Shown here piece by piece: positions 26,166-35,166 of a stretch of 64,000 nucleotides of DNA (the first letter of the stretch is position 1; each line of letters starts with the position of its first letter). The position numbers and the translations under genes were made by a program. A model generated the notes under the pieces. That model searched no databases. It was given only the letters and a program-made list of their open reading frames with translations, and was not told the DNA's origin. The DNA comes from Altererythrobacter sp. Root672 (GTDB lineage: Bacteria; Pseudomonadota; Alphaproteobacteria; Sphingomonadales; Sphingomonadaceae), in assembly GCF_001427865.1 (NCBI RefSeq), contig NZ_LMHH01000001.1, forward strand, positions 62,001 through 126,000, written 5' to 3'.

Positions 26166-27426
26166 GCGCCGCGACTATCAGCACCGCGAGGCCGATCCAG
26201 AAGATCGCGGCGAATGGCGCCTGGTGGCCGATGGTGAAACGCGCGATCAGCGTCAGGGCCAGCATCAGCGGCGAGCCCCAGACCACGGCGCTCCACGCGG
26301 CGTGGAGGCGCGGCTCGACGATCCCGCGGCGACGGCGCTTGCCGAGCCAGATGTAGCTGCCCGTCGCCACGACCGCGGTCAGGGCGAGGCCGAGCAGCGC
26401 GTAGATGATCTTGACGGTCAGGCCGCCGTAATTGCCGAAGTGCAGGCTGTAGTTCGAGGCCGCCGCCTGGCTGCCGAGCTCGCCGTCGGAAAGGCCTGCG
26501 GTGCCGGTGAAATTGCCCTTGGCGTCGAACATGTAATACTCGCCGAAGATCAGCCGGCGAGGATGCTCGGCGACTATCTGGATTTGCTGGCCGGCGGTGC
26601 CGGGCTCGTGCACCGTCACGTAGGTAACCCGAACGTCGGGATAGTTCGCCGCCATGTAGCGTAGCGGGGTGACGACATCCGGCAGCGGCGCCTTGGCTTC
26701 GTTGGGCTCGCCTTCCTCGCCGAAGATCGTGGCGTAGAGCGCTTCGACGTCGCCCTTGTAGAACACGGCGGCGGCCGCATAGGCGCTGATCGAGCTCAGC
26801 CCGATGACGGCCCCGGTCAGCGACAGCGCGATGCCGAATGGCAGGGTCCAGACGCTCAAGCGGTTGTGCCAGTCGGCCATCGCCACGCCGCCTGTGTGGC
26901 GGGTGCGCAGGCGGAAGGCGTCGCGGAAAATCTTGGGGTGGGCGACCACGCCGGTGATTGCGAGCGCCAACATCAGCATACCTAGGATGCCAACCAGCGT
27001 GATGCCGAGCAGGCCGTTCGCGGCTGTGATGTTGAGCGTGTAGTGCAGGGCGTAGAGGAAGTTCGACCACTCGATGTCTTCCGTGCCGGTAAGGCGGCCC
27101 TCGGAATCGAGGTTGAAGGACTCGGTGTCGGTGATGACGCGCGTCGTGGGCAGTTCTTCGAGCGGCATATCGACGTAGAAGTGGGTCGTCGGGGTCTTGC
27201 CCGCCTCACGCGCCAGCATCGCTTCCATCCCGCGCTGCACGGCTTCCGGCGAGATGGCGGTCATCTGCGGCGCGGCGGGCGTTTCGACGCGCTGCCATTC
27301 CTCGTAGAACACCAGCAGGCTGCCGCTGAGGCACACTAGATAGAGCAGTGCCCCGGCCAACAGGCCGATCGCGGCATGGGCGGTTAGCGCGCGCTTCACG
27401 GTCGAAGTTTCAGGCGCCACGGTCAT
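26113..27426 (-). CDS. PepSY-domain inner-membrane protein (iron-uptake associated)
   Basis: 437 residues. Four main membrane segments (AIGLLAGALLYLVCLSGSLL, then GITLVGILGMLMLALAI, then WTLPFGIALSLTGAVIGL, then IIYALLGLALTAVVATGSY) plus C-terminal helices flank two periplasmic PepSY-type regions. ADWHNRLSVW supplies a conserved His before the third helix. This is the PepSY_TM family, often annotated as iron-regulated membrane protein. It is the last gene of the Fur-box operon: receptor, small membrane protein, PepSY protein, with 1-nt and 4-nt overlaps. Its 3' end overlaps the opposite PepSY gene. Confidence 0.87.
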   Translation of the reverse strand: MTVAPETSTVKRALTAHAAIGLLAGALLYLVCLSGSLLVFYEEWQRVETPAAPQMTAISPEAVQRGMEAMLAREAGKTPTTHFYVDMPLEELPTTRVITDTESFNLDSEGRLTGTEDIEWSNFLYALHYTLNITAANGLLGITLVGILGMLMLALAITGVVAHPKIFRDAFRLRTRHTGGVAMADWHNRLSVWTLPFGIALSLTGAVIGLSSISAYAAAAVFYKGDVEALYATIFGEEGEPNEAKAPLPDVVTPLRYMAANYPDVRVTYVTVHEPGTAGQQIQIVAEHPRRLIFGEYYMFDAKGNFTGTAGLSDGELGSQAAASNYSLHFGNYGGLTVKIIYALLGLALTAVVATGSYIWLGKRRRRGIVEPRLHAAWSAVVWGSPLMLALTLIARFTIGHQAPFAAIFWIGLAVLIVAALMAPSRMPRALRLQPAA

Positions 27427-28004
27427 TGGACAACTCCGCTAACGAGCACGGGCAGCACGGGGATGCAGCAGGCCAGCAAGGTCAGGACCTGGCTACGGCG
27501 GCTTTGCTGCAACAACATCACGGTTACCAATACCGACCACGTCACTGGCACCGAGTAAAGGGCAAGGACATTGGCGTTGGACTCGCTCCAGCCGAGCAGA
27601 CCGCCAAGGCCGCGCAAAGCGACCCCGAGGCCGACCGACACGGCAAAGCCGGCGACGATGAGCAGCAGAAACGTCACGACACGGCGGCCGATCCGCTTGG
27701 GCTCACCCTGTTCCGGCAGCATGCCCACTCGACGATTTGAGGCCTTGGCGCTCTTTTGCGGCGAGCGAATTCCCGCAGCCGCCAGGAAGACAAAGGCGAT
27801 GAGCATCGCACCGAGGGCTGCGACCGATACGCCCCAAGCGCCGTCGGTCACGGCCGCGAGGATCCCTGAGAGCCCGAGCAAGGCCCACCCAGTCCCGTTC
27901 GCGATGGGAGAGCGTCGGGGCAGCGACCACGCGTAGCGGAGCGCTCCGACGCCAGCCACGCCGAGTGCGACTGACAGCCACAGCATCGGCGAAGCTCCCC
28001 CCAT
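27423..28004 (-). CDS. Small membrane protein in the receptor-PepSY operon
   Basis: 193 residues with about five transmembrane helices and a charged cytosolic loop in the middle (RSPQKSAKASNRRVG, then EQGEPKRIGRR). Its start overlaps the receptor stop (TGATG) and its end overlaps the PepSY start by 4 nt, so it is almost certainly co-translated with both. I do not recognise a named family. By position it may assist siderophore or haem-type iron handling in the inner membrane. Confidence 0.78.
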   Translation of the reverse strand: MGGASPMLWLSVALGVAGVGALRYAWSLPRRSPIANGTGWALLGLSGILAAVTDGAWGVSVAALGAMLIAFVFLAAAGIRSPQKSAKASNRRVGMLPEQGEPKRIGRRVVTFLLLIVAGFAVSVGLGVALRGLGGLLGWSESNANVLALYSVPVTWSVLVTVMLLQQSRRSQVLTLLACCIPVLPVLVSGVVQ

Positions 28005-30094
28005 CAGAAGTGGTAACCCACGGTCGCGAACACGTTGCGTTCGGCGCCCATGAAACAGTCACCACGCGCCAGGCAGGCCGAGTAATAGTCCTTACCCGTC
28101 AGGTTGGTGGCGTTGAGCGAGAAGCTCCACTTGAGCCAGTCGATCGAAGCGTAGGCGTCGAACAGCAGGTTATCCGGAGTGCGGATGCCGTCGGGGAAGG
28201 CAAAGCCGTACGAGGTGTGGGCGCCCTGATAACGCGCGCCGCCGCCCAGCGTCAGGGTTGCGTCGTCGGTCAGGTTGAACGGACGCGACAGCCACAACGA
28301 GGCGTTGTGCTTCGGCACGTCGTCGAGCTGCTGATCGCTGCCGTCGAGGGTTGCGTCGTTGTAGCTGTAGTTGGCGATCACCTGGAACTTGCCCGGCAGG
28401 ACCGTGGTGGCCTCGAACTCGAAACCCTTCGAGGTCATCTGGCCGGCCTGCATCTGGTCGAACGGATCGGCCGTGCTGGGATCGTCGATCGGACGGTTGG
28501 TTTCCTTGATGTGGTACGCCGTCAGCGTGACCATGCTGGCTTCGTTCGGCTGCAGCTTGATGCCGAGTTCGAATTGCTTGCCACGCTGGGGGATGAAGGC
28601 TTCGCCGTTGCTGGCAGTGCCGGCGATCGGCTCGAAGCTCTCGGTGTAGCTGAAGAACGGGGAAACGCCCTTGACCACGTCGCCGATGATGCCGGCGCGG
28701 AGCGTCAACGCGTCGTCCTTCACCCGCGGTCCGCTGAACGTGGTGGACCACACATCGTCATAGCGGGCGCCGAGTACGAGCGAGACGCGGTCCCACATGC
28801 GGACCTGATCCTGCAGGTAGAAGCCGATCTGCTGCTGTTCGACATCCTCAGCCGGACCCGAAGGCTGGGGCATACCGCCATCGTGATCGGAAATGGCGTC
28901 GTAATCGATGTCGTAGATGTCGATGTACTCGTATCCGTGGCCACCGACCTTGCGGACGTGGTTCCAGCTGAAGTCAACGCCGACAAGAAGGAGGTGCTCG
29001 ACCTGGGCACCGGTGTTGAAGTTGAACTGGGCGTTGTTGTCGGTGGTGAAGATTTCCATCCGCGCGACGCTGCCGTCGGAATAGAGGCCAATGATGCGCT
29101 GATCCGGATCGACGAACGGGTTCGTCGGGTTCGAGTAGCTGTCCGGGTAGTGCGTGAAGTAGGTCAGGTCGCTGTCGATGTAGCGCGCACGCGAGTTGAT
29201 CTTGAACGCATCGGAAAAGCGATGCTCCACCAGGATCGTGCCTTCGAGCAGGCGGCCGTCGTAGCGGTCCCAGCCGGGCTTGCCGATGAACAGGTTGCTG
29301 GGGAGCTGGCCGTTCGGGTTGGGCAGAATCGTGCCCACCAGCGGCAGGAACTGTGCGGTCGAGCCGCCGTCGTCCTCCTGGTACATGCCGAGGAAGGTGA
29401 TCGAGGTGTCCATGTCCGGCGCCCAGGTAATCGAGGGGGCGAACAGCACGCGGTCATCGGGCACGTAGTCGGTCTGGGTGCCGGCATCGCGGGCGCGAGC
29501 GACCACGCGGAAGGCCACGTCATCGCTGATCGGGCCCGTGTAGTCGGCCAGCGCCTCGAAGCGATCGAACGAACCGTAGCGGAGCAGGACTTCGCCCGAT
29601 TCCGTGAACTGCGGCAGCTTCGAGTTCATGTTGATGATGCCGCCGGTGGAGCCGGCGCCGAACAGCACCGACGACGGGCCGCGCAGGACCTGGACGCTGT
29701 CGAAGTTGTACGGGTCCGAACGGATGCTGGCGTAGTAGCTGAAGATGTCGCGCATGCCGTCGCGGAACTGCATCGCGTTGACGCCGCGGATAATGGCGCC
29801 ATCGACGCGGCTGTCGGGTCCGTAGGGGTTGGCCTGGACGCCGGCGACGTAGTTCAGCGTATCGCTGATCGAGATCGCGCCCTGCGCGTTGAACAACTCA
29901 TCCGAGATGATCGTGACCGGCTGCGGCACCTGGATCGCCGGGGTGTCGGTCTTGGTCGAAGAACCGCTGCGCAGATAGTCGGCAGTGACCAGGATGCGCT
30001 CCTCGTCATCGTTGGTCGCGGAGTTATCCTGGGCGAATGCCGGAACGGCGGACAGCATCGTGGCGGAAAGCAGCAGAACTCGGGCGATACGCAT
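28004..30094 (-). CDS. TonB-dependent siderophore receptor
   Basis: 696 residues from the ATG at 30094, which has GAGG upstream and begins a signal peptide (RIARVLLLSATMLSAVPAFA). The plug has ILVTADYLRSG, then PVTIISDELFNAQGAISISD, FNSVQ-like FDSVQVLRGPSSVLFGAG and GGIINMNSKLP. The barrel ends in VFATVGYHF with the terminal Phe expected for outer-membrane insertion. It groups with FhuA/FiuA-type ferric-siderophore receptors. A Fur box lies 55 nt upstream of the start, and two membrane-protein genes follow with overlaps. Confidence 0.93.
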   Translation of the reverse strand: MRIARVLLLSATMLSAVPAFAQDNSATNDDEERILVTADYLRSGSSTKTDTPAIQVPQPVTIISDELFNAQGAISISDTLNYVAGVQANPYGPDSRVDGAIIRGVNAMQFRDGMRDIFSYYASIRSDPYNFDSVQVLRGPSSVLFGAGSTGGIINMNSKLPQFTESGEVLLRYGSFDRFEALADYTGPISDDVAFRVVARARDAGTQTDYVPDDRVLFAPSITWAPDMDTSITFLGMYQEDDGGSTAQFLPLVGTILPNPNGQLPSNLFIGKPGWDRYDGRLLEGTILVEHRFSDAFKINSRARYIDSDLTYFTHYPDSYSNPTNPFVDPDQRIIGLYSDGSVARMEIFTTDNNAQFNFNTGAQVEHLLLVGVDFSWNHVRKVGGHGYEYIDIYDIDYDAISDHDGGMPQPSGPAEDVEQQQIGFYLQDQVRMWDRVSLVLGARYDDVWSTTFSGPRVKDDALTLRAGIIGDVVKGVSPFFSYTESFEPIAGTASNGEAFIPQRGKQFELGIKLQPNEASMVTLTAYHIKETNRPIDDPSTADPFDQMQAGQMTSKGFEFEATTVLPGKFQVIANYSYNDATLDGSDQQLDDVPKHNASLWLSRPFNLTDDATLTLGGGARYQGAHTSYGFAFPDGIRTPDNLLFDAYASIDWLKWSFSLNATNLTGKDYYSACLARGDCFMGAERNVFATVGYHF

Positions 30095-30148
30095 GGAGAC
30101 CTCATTGACCCGGCCCCGCTTGATGCCGGGCCCCTTGAGGCGAGCCAC

Positions 30149-30173
30149 TAATGAGAATCAAACTCATTATCAA
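30149..30173. promoter_or_regulatory. Fur box upstream of the siderophore receptor
   Basis: The plus strand reads TAATGAGAATCAAACTCATT then ATCAA. It contains the Fur core TGAGAATCA and an imperfect inverted repeat around it (TAATGAG / CTCATTA). It lies about 55 nt upstream of the receptor start, where bound Fe-Fur would block transcription of the receptor, small membrane protein and PepSY genes when iron is sufficient. Confidence 0.75.
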
Positions 30174-30238
30174 TCGCTGAATCGATGAATTATAACGGGC
30201 GTGAGAATCCTGTGACTTTCGCGCACCTTGCCCGGAAT

Positions 30239-31525
30239 TCAGCCTTTGGCCGTCTCGCGATCGTGCCGTCGGCCGATGCCGTAGCCGAGCACACCCCACA
30301 CTCCGGCGAGTGCGGCCCCCGCGATGGCCACAAGCGTGCTGGAGCCGATCAGGAGCAGCAGTGAATTGACCCAGGCCCCCAGCAGGTCGCCAGCGCGATA
30401 GACAACGGTGTCGATGGTGTTCTTGGCCTTGTACTTGGTGCCCTCGTCCACCGGGGCGAACAGCATCTCCCTGCCCGGCCTGACGAAGGCGTACTCACCA
30501 ACCCGGCGCAGGATCACCACGGCGACGAACACCGGGAAGCTCATCGCGAAGGCGAGCAAGCCGAACCCGAACACCATCATCACCGGCACCGCGCAGAGCA
30601 CTGCGCGAACGCCCATCCGCCGCGCGACTTGGCCAGTGAGGAAGAACTGCACCCCGATCGTCAGCGCCTGGACCACCGAGTCGATGGTCCCAAACACCTG
30701 AGTCTGCCGCACTGGGTCGGGAAAGGTCGCGTCCATGATCCGCGCCTGTTCCATGTAGAGGAAGGTCGAAACCACGGTCAGCAACAGCACGAACAGGCTG
30801 ATGCCGATAAGGTAGGGCGAGCGCGCGATCAGCGTGAACCCTTCCCAGATTTCTCCCCCGACCGGGCGGCTCCAGCTGGCGGGCGTTCGATCGGTGGGTC
30901 GGCGGTCGCTCCAGCGCACAAGGTATTGCACACAGGCCAGCGTACCCAGCAGCAGCCCAGTCGAAATCATTAGCAGCCCGGCGTGGCCGACCGAGGCGAC
31001 CAGCAGCGTGCTCAACATGGGTCCAACAAGGCCGCCTAGGCTGGCTCCGGCCGCTATCTGGCCGAACAGCCGGTGAGCCTGCCGGGCATTGAATACATCC
31101 GCCATCAGGCTCCAGGCGATCGAGATGGTGAACAGATTGAAGACCGAGAGCCAGACATAGAACGCTCGCCCGACCCACACATCTCCCGGCATCGCCAGCA
31201 GCGTGGCGGCGAACCCGGCCATGACCACGGCCGAGAATACGTAGGTCACCGGGATCAGCTTGCGCCGGGCCACGCGCCGGCTGATCGCGCCGAACAGCGG
31301 CACCACGGTCAGCGTGGCGACGAAGGTGGCGGTGAACAGCCACTGGAGGTTGTCGACCCCGCCGGCGATGGCGAACGTCTCGCGCACGGGGCGGAGCATG
31401 AAATAGCTTGCGAACAGCATGAAGAAGAGCAGGAACCCGCCGGCGACGGCCGGGACTTCCGCCGGCTCGGCTGCAATCAGACGGGCAAGCCCCTTGCGAG
31501 GGCTCGCGCCGTCAGAGTCCGTCAA
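30239..31525 (-). CDS. NTP/NDP-exchange-type (AAA/MFS) transporter
   Basis: 428 residues and about 12 hydrophobic segments. The N-terminal FFMLFASYFMLRPVRETFAI, then LQWLFTATFVATLTVVPLFG, matches bacterial relatives of the ATP/ADP translocase family. So do NVFN-like AWSLMADVFNARQAHRLFGQ and ASLGGLVGPMLST. Many free-living bacteria carry such proteins without known substrates, so nucleotide exchange is only a family guess. Its start overlaps the end of the aldo/keto reductase by 14 nt. Confidence 0.82.
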   Translation of the reverse strand: MTDSDGASPRKGLARLIAAEPAEVPAVAGGFLLFFMLFASYFMLRPVRETFAIAGGVDNLQWLFTATFVATLTVVPLFGAISRRVARRKLIPVTYVFSAVVMAGFAATLLAMPGDVWVGRAFYVWLSVFNLFTISIAWSLMADVFNARQAHRLFGQIAAGASLGGLVGPMLSTLLVASVGHAGLLMISTGLLLGTLACVQYLVRWSDRRPTDRTPASWSRPVGGEIWEGFTLIARSPYLIGISLFVLLLTVVSTFLYMEQARIMDATFPDPVRQTQVFGTIDSVVQALTIGVQFFLTGQVARRMGVRAVLCAVPVMMVFGFGLLAFAMSFPVFVAVVILRRVGEYAFVRPGREMLFAPVDEGTKYKAKNTIDTVVYRAGDLLGAWVNSLLLLIGSSTLVAIAGAALAGVWGVLGYGIGRRHDRETAKG

Positions 31526-32432
31526 TGAATTGCTCCATCTTCGTCCTCAGCGCTGCGTCGGTCAGGGGACCGCGTGCCGCGCCGAGATTGTCGTCGACGT
31601 AGCGCACCTGGTCGGTCCCGGGGATCGCGATCGGCTTCGACGGATGGGAGATGATGTACTTGAGGAACACCTGCGCCCAAGTCGTCGCGCCGATCTCCGC
31701 CGCCCAATCGGGCAGCGGCTTGCCCTGCGTCGCCTGGAACAGGCTCCCGCGCCCGAACGGAAGGTTGATCATCGGCGGGATGCCTTTCTCCTGCGCCAGC
31801 GGCAGGATGCGCTGCGCTGCGTTGCGGTTGTCGAGCGCGTAGTCGATCTGGATGCAATCGAGCTGCTCGCGCTCCATGACCGCGGCGAACTGTTCGTACT
31901 GCCCGTCGAACGAAGAAGTGACCCCGACCGCACCGATCCGCCCCGCATCGCGCAGCTCGCGCAAGTAGGCGAGGTGGTTGGCGGTATCGCGCAAGTTGTG
32001 CACGGCGATCAGGTCGATGAAGTCGGTCTTCAGGTTCTTGAACGATTGCTCGATCTGCCCTTTGCCGGCGTCGAGAGAATCCGCCCCGACCTTGGTCGCA
32101 AGATAGAGCTTGTCGCGGATGCCCAGCTCGCTCGTAAGCTTGCCAAGCACTTCTTCCGCTCGCCCATAGGACGGCGCAGTGTCGATCACCTTGCCGCCGA
32201 GCTCGGCAAACCGAACGAGCGTCGCCTTCAGCGGGGCATAGTCGGCTTCGCTCTGCGGATCCTGGTAGAGCCGCGCCGTGCCGATACCGACCACCGGCAC
32301 TTCGCCTGCCGGCTTGAGCGGCCGAGTGTTGAAAGCTGGTGCCTGCGCCCGGGCACAGCCGGGCAACAGGGACGCCACCACGGGCACTGCTGCCAGTGCG
32401 GCCACGAATTCGCGACGATCGAGACGGCTCAT
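31512..32432 (-). CDS. Aldo/keto reductase with Tat-type signal peptide
   Basis: 306 residues from the ATG at 32432, preceded by AGGAGAG. The N-terminus, SRLDRREFVAALAAVPVVAS, has the RR-x-F pattern and hydrophobic stretch of a twin-arginine signal, ending in CARAQA. The barrel has VIDTAPSYGRAEEVLGKL (Asp, Tyr), LATKVG (Lys) and LIAVHNL (His), the AKR catalytic tetrad. FLKYIISHPSKPIAIPGTD is part of the cofactor site. A Tat-exported AKR would fold with its cofactor in the cytosol and act in the periplasm; the substrate is unknown. It overlaps the downstream transporter gene by 14 nt. Confidence 0.87.
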   Translation of the reverse strand: MSRLDRREFVAALAAVPVVASLLPGCARAQAPAFNTRPLKPAGEVPVVGIGTARLYQDPQSEADYAPLKATLVRFAELGGKVIDTAPSYGRAEEVLGKLTSELGIRDKLYLATKVGADSLDAGKGQIEQSFKNLKTDFIDLIAVHNLRDTANHLAYLRELRDAGRIGAVGVTSSFDGQYEQFAAVMEREQLDCIQIDYALDNRNAAQRILPLAQEKGIPPMINLPFGRGSLFQATQGKPLPDWAAEIGATTWAQVFLKYIISHPSKPIAIPGTDQVRYVDDNLGAARGPLTDAALRTKMEQFIDGL

Positions 32433-32752
32433 GGGCTCTCTCCTGCGCTTAAGGTTCGTGGGCCGAGGGTAACAGCAGGCACGCGGGAGAGAAGTCGCAT
32501 TTTGTCGCAGGTGCGGTCGGGTGCAGGCAGCCCAACGCAGGCTTGGGGCAACGTCACGCAATCATCGTGACGGACACCTTCAAGAAGCGTACCGCTCACC
32601 AGTCATTGCGACCGAGTCGAGATCATTCGACAACGAAGTCCGGCTCGCACTTCGATCCTTTTCCAAGAACGGCGCCGGTCCTGACGGCCGGTATAGTTTG
32701 TCGTCCGTCGACAGGCTGCCTTTCGCCTGTGCTTCGGACCAGGAGGACGTTT
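32433..32752. other. 320-nt divergent intergenic region
   Basis: This gap between the aldo/keto reductase and epoxide hydrolase genes must hold both promoters. A plus-strand frame stays open from 32543 into the epoxide hydrolase, but the stretch has no ribosome-binding site or family match, and the real start at 32753 has a strong one. I see no tRNA, terminator with T-tract, or clear operator here. Confidence 0.5.
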
Positions 32753-34084
32753 ATGTCTGACACTGGAACTACGGCTCGTCCGGAGACTGAACTCAAACCC
32801 GCAACGCCCCTTGCCCAGCCGGCCCAGGCACCGGGCTTCACCGAAGCGCTGATCGTTGATCCCCAAGGCGACGCGACAATCCGGCCGTTTCAGTACCACG
32901 CTTCTGACGAGGACCTCGCCGACCTCAAGCGCCGAGTTCAGTCGACACGCTGGCCTGACAAGGAAACCGTTCCGGACGACTCCCAAGGTGTCCAGTTGGC
33001 CACGATGCAGAAGCTGGCGGCTTATTGGGCGAACGACTATGACTGGCGCAAATGCGAAGCGCAGCTCAACGCGCTGCCCAACTTCATCACCGAGATCGAC
33101 GGGCTCGACATCCACTTCATTCACGTGAAGTCGAAGCACCCCAACGCGCTGCCGGTCATCATCACTCATGGCTGGCCAGGCTCGATCGTCGAGCAGCTCA
33201 AGATCATCGGGCCCTTGACCGACCCGACCGCTCACGGCGGCACCGAGGCCGATGCGTTCGACGTCGTGGTCCCCTCGATCCCGGGTTATGGCTTCTCCGC
33301 CAGGCCGACCGAGGCCGGCTGGAATCCTCAACGGATCGCCAATGCCTGGATCACGCTGATGCAACGCCTCGGCTACACCCAGTTCGTGGCGCAAGGCGGC
33401 GACTGGGGCGCGCTCATCACCGAGATCCTGGGTGCGATCGCACCGCCAGGATTGATCGCGATCCATACCAACATGGCGTCCACCGCACCGCCGGAAATCT
33501 TCGAAGCGCTACGGGCCGGGGAGGGCCCGCCAGCCGGCCTGACGGATGACGAACGCTGGGCCTACGAGCGGCTCGATCTCTTCTTCACCCACGGCCTCGC
33601 CTATGCGCAGCAGATGGGGCAACGCCCGCAGACGCTGTACGGGATCGCGGATTCTCCGATCGGGCTCGCCGCCTGGTTCCTCGATCACGACATCTTGAGC
33701 TACCGGATGATCGCCCGCGCGTTCGACGGGGTGGCAGAAGGCGTGACGCGCGATGACGTGCTCGACAACATCACGATCGCCTGGCTGACCAACACGGCCA
33801 TCTCCGGTGGCAGGCTCTACTGGGAGGCCCTGCCGCGCACCTCGCCGGGCTTCGGCGTCGAACTGAACACCGTGCGGTTCTTCGAACCGATCGGGGTCAA
33901 GGTGCCGATCGCGGTGAGCGCGTTCCCCGACGAGCTCAACCAGGTTCCGCGAACCTGGGCGGAGCGGACCTATCCCAAGCTGATCCACTACAACCGGCTT
34001 CCGAAGGGAGGGCACTTCGCGGCCTTCGAGCAGCCGGGGTATCTGGTTGACGAGATGCGCGCCGGCTTCCGTTCGGTGCGCTGA
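32753..34084 (+). CDS. Epoxide hydrolase (microsomal-EH-like alpha/beta hydrolase)
   Basis: 443 residues from the ATG at 32753, which follows AGGAGGACG. The EHN N-terminal domain (RPFQYHASDEDLADLKRRVQ, then TRWPD) is typical. The alpha/beta core has the oxyanion HGWPGSIVEQLKII, the nucleophile aspartate in QGGDWGALIT, and the terminal His in PKGGHFAAFEQPGYLVDEM. An acidic residue is expected between them. The enzyme adds water to epoxides via an aspartyl ester. No signal peptide is seen. A GC-rich hairpin follows the stop. The physiological epoxide is unknown. Confidence 0.92.
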   Translation: MSDTGTTARPETELKPATPLAQPAQAPGFTEALIVDPQGDATIRPFQYHASDEDLADLKRRVQSTRWPDKETVPDDSQGVQLATMQKLAAYWANDYDWRKCEAQLNALPNFITEIDGLDIHFIHVKSKHPNALPVIITHGWPGSIVEQLKIIGPLTDPTAHGGTEADAFDVVVPSIPGYGFSARPTEAGWNPQRIANAWITLMQRLGYTQFVAQGGDWGALITEILGAIAPPGLIAIHTNMASTAPPEIFEALRAGEGPPAGLTDDERWAYERLDLFFTHGLAYAQQMGQRPQTLYGIADSPIGLAAWFLDHDILSYRMIARAFDGVAEGVTRDDVLDNITIAWLTNTAISGGRLYWEALPRTSPGFGVELNTVRFFEPIGVKVPIAVSAFPDELNQVPRTWAERTYPKLIHYNRLPKGGHFAAFEQPGYLVDEMRAGFRSVR

Positions 34085-34096
34085 GGGTAGCCCACG

Positions 34097-34128
34097 GTGC
34101 GGGCGGTGCTGGCTGGCGCCGCCCGCAC
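34097..34128 (+). terminator. Hairpin after the epoxide hydrolase gene
   Basis: GTGCGGGCG pairs perfectly with CGCCCGCAC about 14 nt later, followed by TTTCG. It begins 13 nt after the stop codon. The stem is strong but the T-run is short, so termination may be only partial before the cupin gene. Confidence 0.55.
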
Positions 34129-34155
34129 TTTCGATGAACAGCTGGGAGACCCACC

Positions 34156-34554
34156 GTGCGCCGCATCTACCTTTTCGCGATTGTCCTGGCCGCCGGAAGC
34201 GCCGCGATACTCCCAGCACAAGCCCCGCGTCCGCCCGGCAGCACGCGCACTGACCTCCAGCGCCACGACCTGAGCATTCCCGGATGGGAGACGATTCAGG
34301 CGCGCATCGATTTCATACCGGGTGCGAGCTTCCCGGCGCATCGCCACCCCGGTGAAGAGATCATCTACGTGCTCGAAGGCACGCTCGAATACCAACTCGA
34401 AGGTCAGCCGCCCAAGACGCTTGAGGCAGGCGATGTCCTGTATGTGCCCGCGCGGGTGTTTCATTCGGCGCGAAACATTGGCACCACACAGGGCAGCGAA
34501 CTCGCCACCTACGTCGTAGAGAAGGGCAAGCCGCTGACCGAGTTCGCCGAATGA
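34156..34554 (+). CDS. Small secreted cupin-domain protein
   Basis: 132 residues with a GTG start at 34156 (GGGAGA upstream) and a signal peptide (MRRIYLFAIVLAAGSAAILP). The cupin motif 1 is PGASFPAHRHPGEEIIYVLEG, containing HRH and a Glu, and motif 2 is AGDVLYVPARVFHSARN. These bind a divalent metal in a small beta-barrel. It could be a metal-dependent enzyme or binding protein; the substrate is unknown. It lies between the epoxide hydrolase and msrB, 21 nt ahead of the latter. Confidence 0.85.
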   Translation: MRRIYLFAIVLAAGSAAILPAQAPRPPGSTRTDLQRHDLSIPGWETIQARIDFIPGASFPAHRHPGEEIIYVLEGTLEYQLEGQPPKTLEAGDVLYVPARVFHSARNIGTTQGSELATYVVEKGKPLTEFAE

Positions 34555-34575
34555 GCCCCTGACAAGGACCCGCGC

Positions 34576-35061
34576 ATGACCGATTCCGCGACACTGCAAT
34601 TCGACCTGACTCCGCCCACCGAGGAGGAGTTCGCCCGCCTCGCGTCCGACCTCGACGACGATGAACGCGAGGTCCTGCTCGAGCACGGCACCGAGGCGCC
34701 ATTCTGCGGGGTGTTCCTCACCGAGAAGCGCCCGGGCGTCTACACCTGCCGCTTGTGCGGGCTGCCGCTGTTCCATGGCGGAACCAAGTTCGAAAGCGGC
34801 ACCGGCTGGCCGAGTTTCACTCAGCCCTACGACCCGGACCATCTCGAATACATCCGCGACACCAGCTACGGCATGGTCCGCACCGAGATCGTCTGCGCTC
34901 GGTGCGGAGCGCACCAAGGCCACGTCTTCCCAGACGGCCCACCGCCGACGGGTGAGCGTTACTGCATCAATTCCGTATCGCTGGCTTTCACGCCCAACGA
35001 TGAACCCCTCCCCGACAAGCTCGGAAGGGGCGCGCCAGAGGGTGAAGTGCTGGGCGGGTAG
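34576..35061 (+). CDS. msrB: Peptide-methionine (R)-S-oxide reductase MsrB
   Basis: 161 residues. The MsrB core is clear: [11 protein letters not shown] and [17 protein letters not shown] supply two CxxC pairs for structural zinc, [10 protein letters not shown] binds substrate, and RYCINSVSL carries the catalytic Cys. It reduces methionine R-sulfoxide using thioredoxin. No signal peptide is seen, so it repairs cytosolic proteins. An AAGGA site precedes the ATG. Confidence 0.95.
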   Translation: MTDSATLQFDLTPPTEEEFARLASDLDDDEREVLLEHGTEAPFCGVFLTEKRPGVYTCRLCGLPLFHGGTKFESGTGWPSFTQPYDPDHLEYIRDTSYGMVRTEIVCARCGAHQGHVFPDGPPPTGERYCINSVSLAFTPNDEPLPDKLGRGAPEGEVLGG

Positions 35062-35166
35062 GTCCAGCTTGGCTCACACAGGAACGCCGTCGACAGTTTT
35101 GCCGTAACCGTCTTATTGCAAAGGTGCGTCCGCCCGGACATTATCGCCCGATTAATGGGGGCGGGA

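Noticed and set aside
32543-32752. Separate gene or leader peptide in front of the epoxide hydrolase
   Set aside because: The frame merely stays open into the hydrolase; there is no start signal and no protein-like pattern.
35080-35110. EcfG (general stress sigma factor) promoter before the TPR protein
   Set aside because: GGAAC is followed after 17 nt by CGTA rather than CGTT, so one half only partly matches; chance is likely.
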